From Paguma larvata (taxonomy: Eukaryota > Chordata > Mammalia > Carnivora > Viverridae): a stretch of 64,000 nucleotides of DNA. This document shows, piece after piece, positions 43,492 through 55,394 of the stretch. The notes under the pieces were generated by a model, which saw only the letters and a list, made by a program, of their open reading frames with translations, was not told the origin of the DNA and did no database searches. Where the stretch lies: NCBI GenBank assembly GCA_030068075.1, contig CM057826.1, positions 100,057,804 through 100,121,803 of the forward strand, written 5' to 3'. Made by a program: the position numbers and the translations under genes. Numbering within the stretch: position 1 is the first letter of the stretch; the number at the start of each line of letters is the position of its first letter.

Positions 43492-43800
43492 CAGCATCAG
43501 TCACTACTATCTATGGGGTGCTTTATATGCCCTGTTTCATTTACCCCCTTCCCCCACACCGTTGTGAAGTTACTCCTACTGGTAATAATTAAATGAAGTA
43601 ATCCACGGGAAGTGCTTAGAACTGTATCTCACACCCAGTAATTGTTCTCAAAATGTTAGATGTTAGATTACCATTTTAACGATGAAGAAACTCAGTTAAG
43701 CAACTCACCCAATATCACAGAGATGGTTAAGCTGAAGAACTAGAATGTGAATCTCGAACTGAATTCTGTCTCCAGAGCTAAGCCCTTAGCCTCTGGACAG
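43492..43800. repeat. MIR split by the L1 and by a second MIR fragment
   Basis: 43492-43558 reads as plus-strand MIR (GGTGCTTTATATGCCCTGTTTCATTTA). 43560-43665 reads as minus-strand MIR (TAATTAAATGAAGTAATCCACGGGAAGTGCTTAGAACTG). 43666-43800 again is plus MIR (CCATTTTAACGATGAAGAAACTCAG...CTCGAACTGAATTCTGTCTCCAGAGC). The sequence left of 42727 would be the 5' part. Confidence 0.6.
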
Positions 43801-45433
43801 TTCTGCTTCTCCTGCGGTCTATACCTCCATTCTCAATCTCATCCCTCCCATGTTCCAAAACTCCGCACACATATATAATTTAAGAAATAAGTCTGAATAA
43901 TATATTCACTAAACATAGTTAATCAAAATCTTTTAGTCAAGGAAAATTCAAGTAACTCTGAATTCACTGATTTTTGTAAGGTTAGCATTAATTTTCAAAT
44001 GCGCATATATTGACACTTTCCTGTTCACTGGTCACAGACTTGACTGGGTCATTGAATGAAGTTGTCACCAATTCATCTCAGCTAATTGGAATTGTGGAAA
44101 ATCCATTTCTTCTATGTTGGACAACCAGCTATATTTGAATTGTGTATGGTAATGTAAGTAACCTCAACCTAATACCATGAACACCATTCTGAAAAATGGC
44201 TTTAAATCCATTTTCCATTATGGCAGTTCTTTCATCTCACCAGATTTAATACAAATTACATGCTTTCTTCCACTGGAAAAACAAGAGTCTCCCAAATAAA
44301 AAGTCATGTGCAAACAAGACGCACGCTGTAAAAGCACACAAGAATGATAATGTTGATAAAAAGCTACCCATGCAAATAATGACAATGGGTAAAATACAAA
44401 AAGTTTATACTCCAAATAAGTCACCAATTCAGCATGCCATAAGCCATGTTTGCCATGTGAAATCTGAATATGCAGACCTTGTGGCCCACTGTCTGCCTCA
44501 TCTGCTTTGAGAACATCAGGTATTTGACTTGAACAGTATTTCTGTCCTTTTCCACATCCCTCATGGAATTTTCACATAATAGTACAAAGATATAATAAGC
44601 AATTCATTTATTTATACATTTCCTACCAAGTATTTTTCTCCCCAATCCAATTTAATGAACAGCTCTTCTAGAGCAAAGAAAGCTGACCATCTGGTAGACA
44701 CAACTCAAATACTTATTTTAGTCAGAGTAATTGAATATGAGGATGTGATGAGGAGAATGAGATTTTGCTGAACAGAGCTGATCCTGGTCAGCAATTCCTA
44801 GCTAATCGGTGGCTAATCCCACTTGGGCTGCATGAAACCTGAAGCTAGTAAACCCTCAGCTTCTCTCAAGCACCCAAGAGTCACCTTCTAGAAACAGCTA
44901 CTGCAACTAGAAACGTAACCTTTACTCTTTGCACCATCCAATGCTTCTGAGTGTGTAAATTTAGTCCAAATTCAGCCTCTGAATGCAAGGCTCTTTGCAT
45001 GCACCTTGTATTTACTTTACACTTGCCTTCAAGCTGCCCTGCCTTCCACTTTTCTACCAACAGCACTACTTTGCACCAGGCACAAATGACTTTTAAGTCT
45101 TATTTCTACAACAGGAGCATATATGCTTTGAACAAACAGACTGCAATGAATTCTTCTAAAGCTAATGCTTTCAGAGGAAATGCATGCTTGAGTGATTTCA
45201 CGGTCATGGTTTATATGGGATACCTACTCTGGTAAGCACTCTACTGTAGGAACCAACTGCCTGATAAGCTACTGCTCTGGTCTTAAAAAGGATTTTAATC
45301 TGTACTTGAGAAATTTCTGGAAACTTCCCTCTTTTTGTAGGAGGAAGTGATGTAAAACTAAAAAACAACACTACTTCCTTCTTGTTTTTCAGGATGAGGA
45401 CCAAGTCTGGTTATCTATCTCCAGTCCTAAGCC
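43801..45433. other. Unassigned noncoding DNA
   Basis: About 1.6 kb with no recognised repeat and no credible exon. Confidence 0.45.
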
Positions 45434-45594
45434 CTTGCTCTTCTAAGTATGATCCATGGGCCTGTCCACGGCAATGGCGTCACCTGGATCTTATTAGAAT
45501 GGTAGCAACGCAGGCTCCACCCAAGATCCTGTCAATCAGAATGCATTTGAACAAGATCCAGGTGAATTATATGCACATTCAATTTTAAGCACTG
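45434..45594 (-). mobile_element. MER5A-type hAT-Charlie MITE
   Basis: Antisense MER5A order: TTCTAAGTATGATCCATGGGCC, GTCACCTGGATCTTATTAGAATGG, CAGGCTCCACCC, AATCAGAATGCATTTGAACAAGATCCAGGTGAATTATATGCACATTC, ending near CACTG. Internally complete but diverged. No clear 8-bp duplication. Confidence 0.75.
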
Positions 45595-47300
45595 ATTTAG
45601 TTCACTACTTTTTTTTCCTTATAATATCATATTTTGCCTTTTGTTTCATTTTTTGGGGGGATTTTTTAAAAAAGTACTATGATGTACCAAATCAAACAAT
45701 ATACAATTTTAAGTGTAAAAGGTTAATGATCACCCCCTTCCTGGCCACCTGTGAAAATTGATGTTACAAGTGAACTGTGCAACCTACATCTCTATCTCGG
45801 TTCATATATCCTCACGCAAAATATAATATGCACATAAATGATAAGTTCTGAGTGATGGAACAAACAACCTTATTTTCAATCAGCTCTAGAATGTGGGCAT
45901 TGACACATAGAGGCTGTTAACCCAAATCAGCATCAGCTGCCTACATCTGCCCAAGCCACTTCTCAGATTCCCTAGGTGCTAATGGGCATTTTCACAGTAA
46001 TCTGTGCACAATCACCAACCTCCAACTAATGAAACAAAGATGAATAAAGTGGACAGATAGAATAAATCCTCAGGTTATGAAGGCCTAAACCTTTGTGTAT
46101 CATGCATTTCACATGATGGTATGTGTGTGATATGGCTAGAACCCAATGTTTATGTAATTAAATCAGTGCATTGTTATTTTCTTTCTCCCTTTACAACTAG
46201 GTAGCAGTGACAGTGATGAAAATTATATGGGTTGATTCGGAGGACAAAGGACACTGTAAGCACGATTTGCCTCTAAGGTCAAATATAATGTTACAAAGCT
46301 AGGAATGGTCCTGTTATATATTCACAGGTTTTTTTCTATACGAACATCATGTACTGCTTAGGCATCTATAGGGGAGAAGATAATTATATAAGTAAAAAAG
46401 AATAACAACTTTGTAGGAAATAAAAGCTACAGCCTATCGTATGACAACAGGTAGCTGGAAAAATCAAAAGAAGATAAAGTTGAAGGAAAGTTAAGAATAA
46501 TGTTAACAGGAATGAGAGATAAAGGTGCGCATCAAATGATGAAATCCTCAACTGCACTGATAGATGGATTCCTTAGTATGGGACAAGTGTAATTCTAGAG
46601 CCACTAATAGGCACAGTTATTACATTAGATACTCAAATTAGTTCATGTGTTATTTATACATGCCCTGAAAACTGGCTGTACCTTTTTTTTCCTATAGATA
46701 GGAATTTGATGGGTCCATCTAGGGCCCCTCCAAGGGGTGGGTTGGTGTAAAGCTGAAAACCCTTCCTGATGGAGCACTTTTCTTTGATGGCACAACCCCC
46801 ACCTCAAGGCACTGTGTCATCAGAAGTGGAGTCAAGCTGTATAAGTTAACCTTGAGATCTCATCGCACATCTTTTACCTCTCTAAAAATCCCAAACCTAA
46901 CACTCCAGAGTTTTTAACTTTGACCCAAGCCTTCTGGTCACATCTGGCCAGATCTGCAGACAAATTTGAACAAAGAGTCCTTAAATAACTGAGCAACGAT
47001 TAGGGGAGTTCAGATGTCAAAAAGATACAAGGCCATTAGCCAAGTTCAAGGACCCTACCATTAGTGATCAACCCAGAATCAACTTTCTTTCTCTTTTCAT
47101 ATGAAACCTCACTTGTGTGTAATGCGACTTCACCACAGAGGATATCTGGTAAAACAACATGAAGAGGTTTGAAAGATACTTCAAAAAAGGTGATATTTTA
47201 AAATTTTATTCCCATAAAGAAGCTCTGCCAACCAACGTACAATGTCCTGACTTAAAACAGGAATGGCCATCACAACAAAGGAAGCTAGGAACCAGTGTCA
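45595..47300. other. Unassigned noncoding DNA
   Basis: About 1.7 kb without a confident repeat. T/G-rich run near 45640-45670. No credible exon. Confidence 0.45.
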
Positions 47301-47309
47301 GGGAAGGAG

Positions 47310-47485
47310 AGGTAACTCTGAACCAGGCAACATGTTAATAGTTTTACCCACACTATCTCAGTACTACCCATTAGTAATCACTATAACAGCTCAGTGTGTT
47401 AAAAATTATCACCATATTAAAGATAAGGAAATAGAGACTGAGAGATTAAGAGGCTTCCAAGGGCCATACAACCACAGTAGCCACA
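47310..47485 (+). repeat. MIR relic
   Basis: GTAATCACTATAACAGCTCAGTGTGTT...AAAGATAAGGAAATAGAGACTGAGAGATTAAGAGGCTTCCAAGGGCCATAC follows the MIR plus-strand order (GATGAGGAAACTGAGGC...GTTAAGTAACTTGCCCAAGGTCACAC). Confidence 0.65.
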
Positions 47486-47587
47486 GAGATGCCTATTGTT
47501 TGTGGGTTTTTCTGCTATCAGAGCCCTGGTCTTTCACCCTTTCCCAAGTCTCCACAGTAAATACACGAATGTAAGGGAAGAATAAAG

Positions 47588-47898
47588 CACTGGGTTGAAA
47601 GTCATAATATGTGAATCTAAATGCTGGCTCTGCCATCTGCCACAGGCAAGTTACCTAACATCTCTGAATGGCAGAGTCCTCATTTATACATGGGATGTTT
47701 TAAGAAGCAAAATTGTTGGGGCACCTGGGTGGCTCCGTTGGTTGGGGATCTGACTCTTGATTTTGGCTCAGGTCATGATATCATGGTTTGAGTTCAAGCC
47801 CCACATCGGGCTCTGTACTGACACCATGGAGCCTGCTTGAGATTCTCTCTCTCGTCCTCTTTCTTTGCACCCCCCCCCCAAGCTTGTGCACTGCTCGC

Positions 47899-47936
<38 letters not shown>

Positions 47937-48045
47937 TCTCTCCATCTTTCTCAAAATAAATTAATAAATATTTTTCTTAAAAAGCAGAAAGTTTTACAAA
48001 GAAGACAAAGTGCCTGGCACGTAGTAAAACTTTACAAATATTACA
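47588..48045 (-). repeat. MIR interrupted by a SINE
   Basis: Left part 47588-47717: GGCTCTGCCATCTGCCACAGGCAAGTTACCTAACATCTCTG (antisense MIR). The right part from about 47984 continues with AAGACAAAGTGCCTGGCACGTAGTAAAAC (antisense MIR 5' part). The CAN SINE at 47718-47983 lies between, so it inserted into the MIR. Confidence 0.75.
47718..47983 (+). mobile_element. CAN SINE inserted in MIR
   Basis: Head GGGGCACCTGGGTGGCTCCG, body with CACCATGGAGCCTGCTTGAG in place of the usual centre, an expanded (CT)n at about 47896-47940, and tail CAAAATAAATTAATAAATATTTTTCTTAAAAA. Possible diverged target duplication AAGCAAAATTGTT / AAGCAGAAAGTTT. Confidence 0.92.
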
Positions 48046-49221
48046 TCCCCTGAGGTAGATTCATCCTTAGCCATTTGGTAGAATTAAAGATACTTGTTCT
48101 TAATACCTACTGCACATTAGACAATGGACAAACAGTCCATTTTAGGCATAAAGTACCTAAATATTTTGTGGGAAGAAAGATGACATCATCGATAGATACA
48201 CTGAAAAATGAGGTTGGAAAAAATGTCTATGGTGTTTTACCTTTCCCACTAAGGCAAAGCTTGAAACAAATTGACAAAGGTTTTTATCCCCCTAAAATCA
48301 GTACAATTAATTCAAACAGAATTTGAAATTAATAGACAGATTTCAATTCCAGGGCATTATTACTTTTTAACTAGTGGTACATATCTAGGCTACTGTTTAT
48401 GACCCAAATCTTATTTAGCAGAAAGTCTGCTTGTAAGCTGGACTACGTGCAAGGCTCTCTGAATCTCATCAGCACAAAAGGCAAAAAAGGTTAATCCTGA
48501 TTTAGCCGCCTAGACATTAAAAGCTGATCAGCTCTGTTCTGTCCTTTTGTTCTGTCCCACCTGCTCAAATCCCCCAGGCTCCATCTAACTCTGCTCCAAC
48601 ATGCTGGGTGTCACGAGGGCCCCAGGCTGGTGATGCGAAGGGACCTCACTGAGAATGCTCCATCCCTGTCCCTACCCTGCACACACATGCTACTGCCAGA
48701 GGGCTCACACATGATGTCCAGAAACTCAGATGCAACAATCATCCATCTGTCCTTGCTTTGTGTTGTGCAGGGTGTTATGAGAGTTTGTATATCCTCCTTA
48801 TTTTTGTTTAAAAACAAAAAATGAGAGAAAGTAATTGGATTATTGCAGTATCAGGGGTTACAGGAGTGTCTGGTGTATCTGCAACTAAGAATGTCCAGGA
48901 GCCATGACACCGTATGTGCCAACCCCAGAAAGGCTGAGAGGAGGCAAGGCAAGAGAGACTAACAGTCACAGAGAATTCCACAGCTCTGTGGGTATTTTGC
49001 TATCATTATACAAACCAACAAGCAAGCAAGAAAATAAAAGAGTAAGCAAGCAGAAAATCATTTGCTCTAACACATGCATTTTCTTGATTCAAAAACAACA
49101 ACAAAGCAAAAATGTAGGTCCAGAATTGTGGCTGGTAAGTTGGGGAGGACCCCATAAGAGGTCTTCCTTTGATCCAATCTCCTCCTCTAATTATCATCTC
49201 CTTTCTTTCTTCACTTCATGC
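48046..49221. other. Unassigned noncoding DNA
   Basis: No confident repeat. The 127-codon frame at 48904-49287 has no recognisable domain and overlaps repeat sequence at its right end. Confidence 0.4.
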
Positions 49222-49400
49222 TTTGATTCAGATCCTGCCTCCATAGGACTTACTAACTGTAGGTTCATAGGCAAGTTAGTTAAATGATCTGCTTATTTCC
49301 TCCTCTGTAAAAAGAGGATACTAAGAGTCCATACCTCAGGGAACTGTTGTAGGGATTAATTGTGTACCTGAAAAGAGTGCTGGACTCATGAGGAATACTG
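49222..49400 (-). repeat. MIR element
   Basis: Antisense MIR order: TTTGATTCAGATCCTGCC, TTCATAGGCAAGTTAGTTAAATGATCTGCTTATTTCCTCCTCTGTAAAAAGAGGATACTAAGAG, ACCTCAGGGAACTGTTGTAGGGATTAATTG. Confidence 0.75.
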
Positions 49401-51384
49401 CAAAGCCATGATAAGTCTAGATCTGCACATGTCTTCAGAACAGGATAGGCCACTGTCTCTGAAGATGTCCCTCAGTGATGCGGGATTCATTATGACACAA
49501 AGTAGGCACTTCAAGTAAAGAGACTGAGGGTAGTATGTAGTCTACTGAGGAGGGTTTATGGACTTTAATTCAAAGCTTTGAACATAAAAATCTGAGCATG
49601 TGATGGTAGAAAAAAATGGAGCAACAAGGGGACCTTCAGGAGATGTCCACTCCACAAGGACAACTGAGAAATGCTGTTTGGGGATAGAGAGGAAGACACA
49701 GGCTAGGTGGGATCCCACACCCAGCATTAGTGACAGAAGACTCAGTGAGAAGGTCAAGAACACTTCTGTGTAAGTTCAGGGCCTCTGAGAAGTAGAAATC
49801 AAGAAAGGATTAGATACACAGGAGATCTGTTGGAGGAAGCACCTGTAAAGGAAACAGGGAAGGGAGCCAGATAAGGCAAGGAAGAACCTTGGACTGTGAT
49901 GCAGGTCGTCTCAGTCCTATGAAGGAGAGGGGGGCAGAAGAGTCGGGGCAGGGAAAGTCTCAGAAAGTCCAATAAAGTCTTCGACAGGCCAATGGGAAGT
50001 ATTCAAGCCAAAGTTGCCCATCAGAGGATTCCTGTATCTTATAGGGAAAAGGACCTGCATTAGTCCCCCATTGCTCTGGTCACTGGCTGAAAAGAGCCTG
50101 TGGAAGTAAAGGTCCAGTAGGGATATGGTGGTGGGTCAGCAGCTGGAGCCTCAGTCATGTATGCTCTTCCAACAGGAAATCTGAGAGCTCATTTTCTTAG
50201 CCACCACACTCCACTTGTGCCATAGAAGTTTATTCTGTACACAGGCCTGGGAGATGCTCCTCCATGGCTCTTGGATGGCATCTCTTACTCAGGGTTAGTG
50301 GTCTCAGGGCCATAGCTGGTTCTCACCCTCTCTCTCCACTATCCATTCAAAATTCCCTCACCCTCCACTATCAATGTGGCAGATCTTTGTGGCTTATCTG
50401 GAAGTGCAACCCAAACTTTAATTCCTTCTGCGAAATCAAACCCTTCTGGGCAGTGAATGGCTCTACCTATCTGTTCACAGCTCTAGTGGGGTAAGGGTAT
50501 GCCAGAAGATGCCAAAGTGGATTAGAAGGTTGTGTACATATTTCTCCCTGGCCCCATTGTGCAAACAGCTCTACTTCCCCTGCTGCCGAGGTGGTGACCT
50601 CTTCTTGCCTGCTGGCTCCTGGACACAAATTGTCTAAAGTTCTTGGCAGCAGAAGTATCTTGGACTTCAAGAGGGCATGATGGTGGCCTCTGGCAAAAGG
50701 TTCTAATGTGTAAGCCTTCAGGCCCTGAGTTACAAGGACAGAAAGCACAAAATTCCCACAGGGTCATTGGGAGTGACTTCCCACTGACCTACTCATATTT
50801 CCCAGACTCACGTATTTTTCCTATTGGGGACACAATGTCATAGAGAGGGCTCTGGTTTAATGTCTGTATAGCATCTTAAAGGATAGCCCTCCAGCCTTTC
50901 AAAGAGCTAGCCCCAGTGCATTAGCCATGACTTTGAATGACTCCAGGACTTTCTGTGGTCACTTCCTTCTGAATGATGGATGGTGTAGAATGCAATAAGA
51001 TAGGCAGAAACTATGTTCCTAATCCCAGTCCCACTCCCACTCCCACTTTGCTATAAAGCCAGATCCCAAATAGGATCCATAGTTGTCAGTCAAGCTTTTT
51101 GTGCATCTCTGGTTAATGGTTTTGGCTGAAATTCTGCAGACAGGAAAAGCAAATACATACATAACATCAATATCAACCCTGTGAGGATAAGCCACCAGCC
51201 TTTTGAGGATAGACCCTTGTAAGCCACTTTGCCACCAAGTGGCCAGATGGATTCTTCAAGGGATGTCTTATTACAGGGGCTCTTATCTGGCTCTCTTGCA
51301 CACAGGAAGGGCATGCAGAGGCAGCAAGGGGTACAAAGGATGGTGCACAACTCATAGCCACTACTCGGTTTATAGTGCCAAATG
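49401..51384. other. Unassigned; possible old LTR-retrotransposon remnant from 49.8 kb
   Basis: 49.78-51.37 kb has higher G+C than most of the window and text such as AAAGTCTCAGAAAGTCCAATAAAGTC and GGCCAATGGGAAGTATTCAAGCC that looks like LTR or ERV-derived sequence. I cannot find paired LTRs, a primer-binding site or an alignable gag/pol frame. A minus-strand 104-codon frame (51090-51404) contains a hydrophobic stretch (GWWLILTGLILMLCMYLLFLS) but has no known homologue that I can recall. Confidence 0.25.
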
Positions 51385-51515
51385 CACTGCACAACCTTGA
51401 GCAAATCACATGGTCTTTCTGCATCTCAGCCTCCTTTTATGAGTAATAAGGGAGACTGGACTAAAGGTTCCCTAAAATTTCTTCCATGCCCAACACTATG
51501 AACTACTAGGACATG
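51385..51515 (-). repeat. MIR-family relic (MIR3-like)
   Basis: CCTTGAGCAAATCACATGGTCTTTCTGCATCTCAGCCTCC...GGAGACTGGACTAAAGGTTCCCTAAAATTTCTTCC matches the antisense MIR3-type phrase 'CTCAGTTTCCTCATCTG...GGACTAGATGATCTCTAAGGTCCCTTCC'. Confidence 0.65.
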
Positions 51516-52023
51516 CTGATCTGACATATCGCTGAACAGGGATGGGATGGTTGTCTAACCATGAGTTCATACACAGCAAGCCCTCCCTTAAATTACCTGA
51601 ATTACTACTTACTGTGGAGAATTGTATTGGCAGAAATTCACAACAATCTGAGAAGTAAAATATTTGAGGTTTTGTTACTTTCAAGTAAGCAAGCTAATGC
51701 CTAATAAAGAACCTACTTTAATCAAGAGAGAAAAATGTGTTTATTTTTCATGTCACTAATTTGCATGTGAGTAGCTAAAAACCGAAACAACTCTCTAAAC
51801 CTCTGCCTCAAATACATACTCAGTCAGGTTTGTAATCACCACCAGCGAGGCTCTAAGTCCAAGTTAGGGTATCGCCAGGGTGACAGATGTAACCAGGAGG
51901 ATAAAATCCAGATGTTTACTGATCAAGGCTGAGGTTTCAGGGCCTTTACCACTTACTCGCTTTCCTGCCTGCTCAGCCCCTGCTTCTTCTCTTCCTGAGA
52001 ATTCCCTAGTTACTCTTGTCAAG
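51516..52023. other. Unassigned noncoding DNA
   Basis: No recognised repeat or exon. Confidence 0.4.
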
Positions 52024-52175
52024 CTTGATCTTCAACAAATTACTTAACTTCTCTGTAACCTTACTCCAGGTCTTCACCTGTGAAATGGACATAATTATGT
52101 GTACCTCACAACATGGGTGTAAAGATTAAATGAGATAAATCACATCGGGTGGTTGGCCCAGATCTGGAGTCTGTG
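52024..52175 (-). repeat. MIR element
   Basis: Antisense MIR: ATCTTCAACAAATTACTTAACTTCTCTGTAACC, CTTCACCTGTGAAATGGACATAATTATGTGTACCTCACAAC, TGTAAAGATTAAATGAGATAAATCACATC. Confidence 0.8.
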
Positions 52176-52947
52176 AGGTGTTAATTCATAATCCTTTTCA
52201 TGAGTTAGATTTGGTGAGGATTGAAATGGCTCATTCTGCTTGTCGCATGCCACTAGACATCCTCGGCTCTATTTGCCTAGACTCTGGGTGCCCTCCCACC
52301 TTTCTCAGCTCTCAGGAGGAAGTAAATCTTCACTTCCACTGGTCTCTTGTTCCAAACATTGGCATGTCACTTGTGTCTTGACATTGGTGGTTTCCCAGCA
52401 CCCAGGACCTTGTTGGCACCTTCATATTCTCCAAAGTGAGGGTGCTTAAAGGAGTTTAATTTCAAGTATCTTAAATAGTCTCCCCTTCCTTCATTCAGAA
52501 GCCCAGTAACTTCTCCATGCATAAGTGGCACAATCTATGAAGGCAGGCTTCGTGTGCCCAACAAAGAAAAGCCAGAGCTCAGATCTGGTCCAAAGTACCA
52601 GAGTCTAATTTGGAGGTGATGTCCAATATGCATTCAAGACAAATAATGTGATGAAAAGGGCTATCCCTAAAATAATGTCACTACAAAATAAAAGCCCATG
52701 TCAAATTTAAAAGCAGCCCCATCAAAACTCTTAATTTTCAATGGAAAGAGGCTACATATTTTTGATGATATCACCACCTAATGTCTATTTGCAGGTGATG
52801 GTTTTCAAACCTTCCCCCCATTTTTATTTGTGAGATTGCCAGGTTTAAACATCCCAAAGTCACAGAGAAGAAAGCAGGCTCCGAGCACACATACAGTTTG
52901 CCTGGGATCATAGAGATGATGGGACAGCTCTATATCCTTTCTTACTT
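52176..52947. other. Unassigned noncoding DNA
   Basis: No recognised repeat or exon. Confidence 0.4.
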
Positions 52948-52955
52948 CGACTAGA

Positions 52956-53154
52956 TTGGAGCCAGCAAAATTCTTCAGGAAGGTGAAGGATAGCAAATAT
53001 TTTAGGCTTTGCAACCACACATGCCTTCTGTTGCATATTCTTCTTTATCATATTTTTACAACATTTTATGAGTATGAAAATCACAGCTCACATGCCATAT
53101 TAAACCAGGTAGTGGGCTGGATGTGGTCTGTAGGCCACATAGTGTCAACCTCTG
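52956..53154 (-). mobile_element. hAT-Charlie MITE (MER1-type) with TSD
   Basis: Same family as 28620-28847 in the opposite sense: GCAAATATTTTAGGCTTTGCAACC, ACAACATTTTATGAGTATGAAAATC (diverged), GGGCTGGATGTGGTCTGTAGGCCACATAGTG, CAACCTCTG. GACTAGA flanks it at 52949-52955 and 53155-53161, close to the nTCTAGAn preference of hAT-Charlie elements. Confidence 0.82.
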
Positions 53155-53161
53155 GACTAGA

Positions 53162-54344
53162 ACAACTTTGCTGATGAATTATTTGCATTTTAGTTTTTAC
53201 CCTGTCCCATTAACCAGACAAAATTAAAAGCATCTTCAGATTTTACAACTAGTTTTTGTTTTTGTTTGGGGGAGGTGGTATTTTTTATTTGTTCAATAGA
53301 AGTTACAGGATTTTGGATTCTTTTTTCATAGTTAACTCTCTTCCCAAAGGTTCTAAGACTAAATTTAGAATTTATAGTCTCTAAACTAACAGACACTTCT
53401 GCCTAAAATAGCTAAATAATTTGTCTAGATTTCTATGAAGAGTAAAACATGTGAGTCTAACCCCTTTGATTTAAAAATATTTTATATAGGCTAAACTTCC
53501 AAAGATTTTAGTGTGATTTCCAAATTTTCTGGATATAAAAGGAGGAGAAAAATGGGGCTTTTGAGCTTCTTAAGCTAAACTTTACTACTTATCAGCACTC
53601 TTTACTTAGCCAGTGTGTCTTTCTCTGAAAAATTCATCAAACAGTATGAAGAGCACACAGAGAAGTCGAAATGAATATAAAGAATCAGATTCTTTCATCC
53701 ACATTCATCTGTCTGACTATTTAGTACTCATAACTTTTTTAGGGGTTAAAGATCATTTTCCATGTTGACTCAAAAAAAGAAAACAGGAAATCAATACCAT
53801 GTTAATAAATACAAGGGTCACCCTAGGTCAAAATAAGTCATTCTTCAAATGTTATTGGCCTTAATCTGTTATGGGAATTGTTCTTATGTCCTAGAGTTAT
53901 AGGAAATGTGGGGTTTCAGTAAACCAGATGCTAAGATGACTTTCTTCATAATCTATTCCATATGCTAATTGTTTCGCAAACCCACTCCTTTCTCAGCCAG
54001 GTGGGTCAGAATTTTTTTGGCGTAGTGTTGATGCAAAGCATACTCCATATGTTATACATTACACAATTGGCATCTCTACAAGAGTCAGAGCCCATCCCGC
54101 TCCTCCTTCCCTCCACCTTCCTTTAGAAAATTAAGGACTGGCAACAGCCAGAAGTTGGATACTGTGTGTGCTCCATCAGTTCCTGCAGGAGCACTTCTAA
54201 CCTAGGCCCCAGGTTACATCAGTCTTTGCCTGATGTTCTACATAGCCACCTGTTTCTTCTTCATGGCCTTCAGGGTCACCCTCCAATCTCTTTTACATCT
54301 TTATACATTTCCTTAGTATTTTCACCATTTCCCTCTAAATAAAA
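53162..54344. other. Unassigned noncoding DNA
   Basis: No confident repeat or exon in about 1.2 kb. The CCTCCTTCCCTCCACC-rich text near 54.1 kb is not assigned. Confidence 0.4.
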
Positions 54345-54635
54345 TAATTATAGTACAAACTTCCATTTATAAAATAAAGCTATGTCATGGGGATGTAATG
54401 TACAGCATGGTGACTATGATTAGTAATATTGTACAGCATATTTGAAAGGTGCTAAGAGTTTATCTTAAAAAATCAACAAAGAAAAAAACTGTAACCAAGT
54501 ATGGGATGAAAACCAGATTTATTGTGGTGATCATCTTGCAATATATACAAATATTGAATTACTATGTATGTATTATATGATATATAATGTTATATATCAA
54601 TTATACGTCAAAAAAATTTTTTTAATTATACTTTG
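54345..54635 (+). mobile_element. Old L1 3' end
   Basis: Sense L1 3' terminal text: GGGGATGTAATGTACAGCATGGTGACTATGATTAGTAATATTG, TTGTGGTGATCATCTTGCAATATATAC, ATAATGTTATATATCAATTATACGTCAAAAAAA. It is the same type of terminus as the L1 ending at 36690. 5'-truncated. Confidence 0.8.
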
Positions 54636-54853
54636 GGCTATTTTCTATGATGTTTTAAATTTGAAACCATCAAATGCTCCAATCCAATGACAACAACCAG
54701 ATTCCATATTTAAAAGAAATAAATAATCTACCCATAACTCATATTTAAAAGAAAATGTATAATCCACACAGAAATTATCATCTAAATATGTTACTCCTAC
54801 TGCTGAATCCTTCTTTGGTTGCTAGTGGCTCTTAGTTTTAAGAAGCTCTTCTT

Positions 54854-55039
54854 GGGGTGTCTAGGCTGTTCAGTCAGTTAAATGTCTGACTTGAGCTTAG
54901 GTCGTGATCTCACAGTTAATGGGTGGGTGCACCACTTCAGGCTCTGTGCTTTTTCTGCCCCTCCACCACTGACATGCGCACATGTTCTCACTCTCTCTCA
55001 AAAATAAACAAATATTTTAAAATGTTTTTAACTTAAAGA
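54854..55039 (+). mobile_element. CAN SINE with internal deletion and TSD
   Basis: Head GGGGTGTCTAGGCTGTTCAG, GTCGTGATCTCACAG, shortened body (GGCTCTGTGCTTTTTCTGCCCC), tail CAAAAATAAACAAATATTTTAAAATG. AAGAAGCTCTTCTT at 54840-54853 and AAGAGGCTCTTCCC at 55040-55053 form a diverged target duplication. Confidence 0.9.
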
Positions 55040-55100
55040 AAGAGGCTCTTCCCTAGTACTTTTACTGTCTAGGCAAATGAAAAACACCTATCATAGAAAC

Positions 55101-55302
55101 CAGTGGTTCTCAAAATTTTATGTGCACTAGAATCAGAACAACTGGTCAAAGATACAGATCATCAGGCCCCAGACTTGACTTAAAATGTCTGAAGTAAAAC
55201 CTGGAAATGTGAATTTTAGCAAGTTCCCTGGGTAAGTCTGATTCAGGCAATCCATTGGACAAGTCCATAATCTAACAGGTTAGGATGCTTTGGGAAACAC
55301 TC
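55101..55302 (+). mobile_element. MER5A hAT-Charlie MITE
   Basis: CAGTGGTTCTCAAAATTTTATGTGCACTAGAATCAG...GAAATGTGAATTTTAGCAAGTTCCCTGGGTAAGTCTGATTC, ending near GGGAAACAC, the imperfect terminal inverted repeat. Flanking TAGAAAC / TAAAAAT may be a decayed duplication. Confidence 0.82.
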
Positions 55303-55394
55303 TAAAAATCATTAGGTGAATGTTGGGCTGAGTTTGCTTAATGATGCCACAAGATGAGAGCAACATAATAATAATATTATACGTCTTATAGGTC

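Noticed and set aside
48904..49287. 127-codon plus-strand open frame
   Set aside because: No domain, overlaps a MIR at its right end and has a minus-strand frame over the same bases.
51027..51050. Tandem CACTCC units as a minisatellite or CRISPR-like array
   Set aside because: Only about three short units. CRISPR arrays do not occur in mammalian nuclear DNA.
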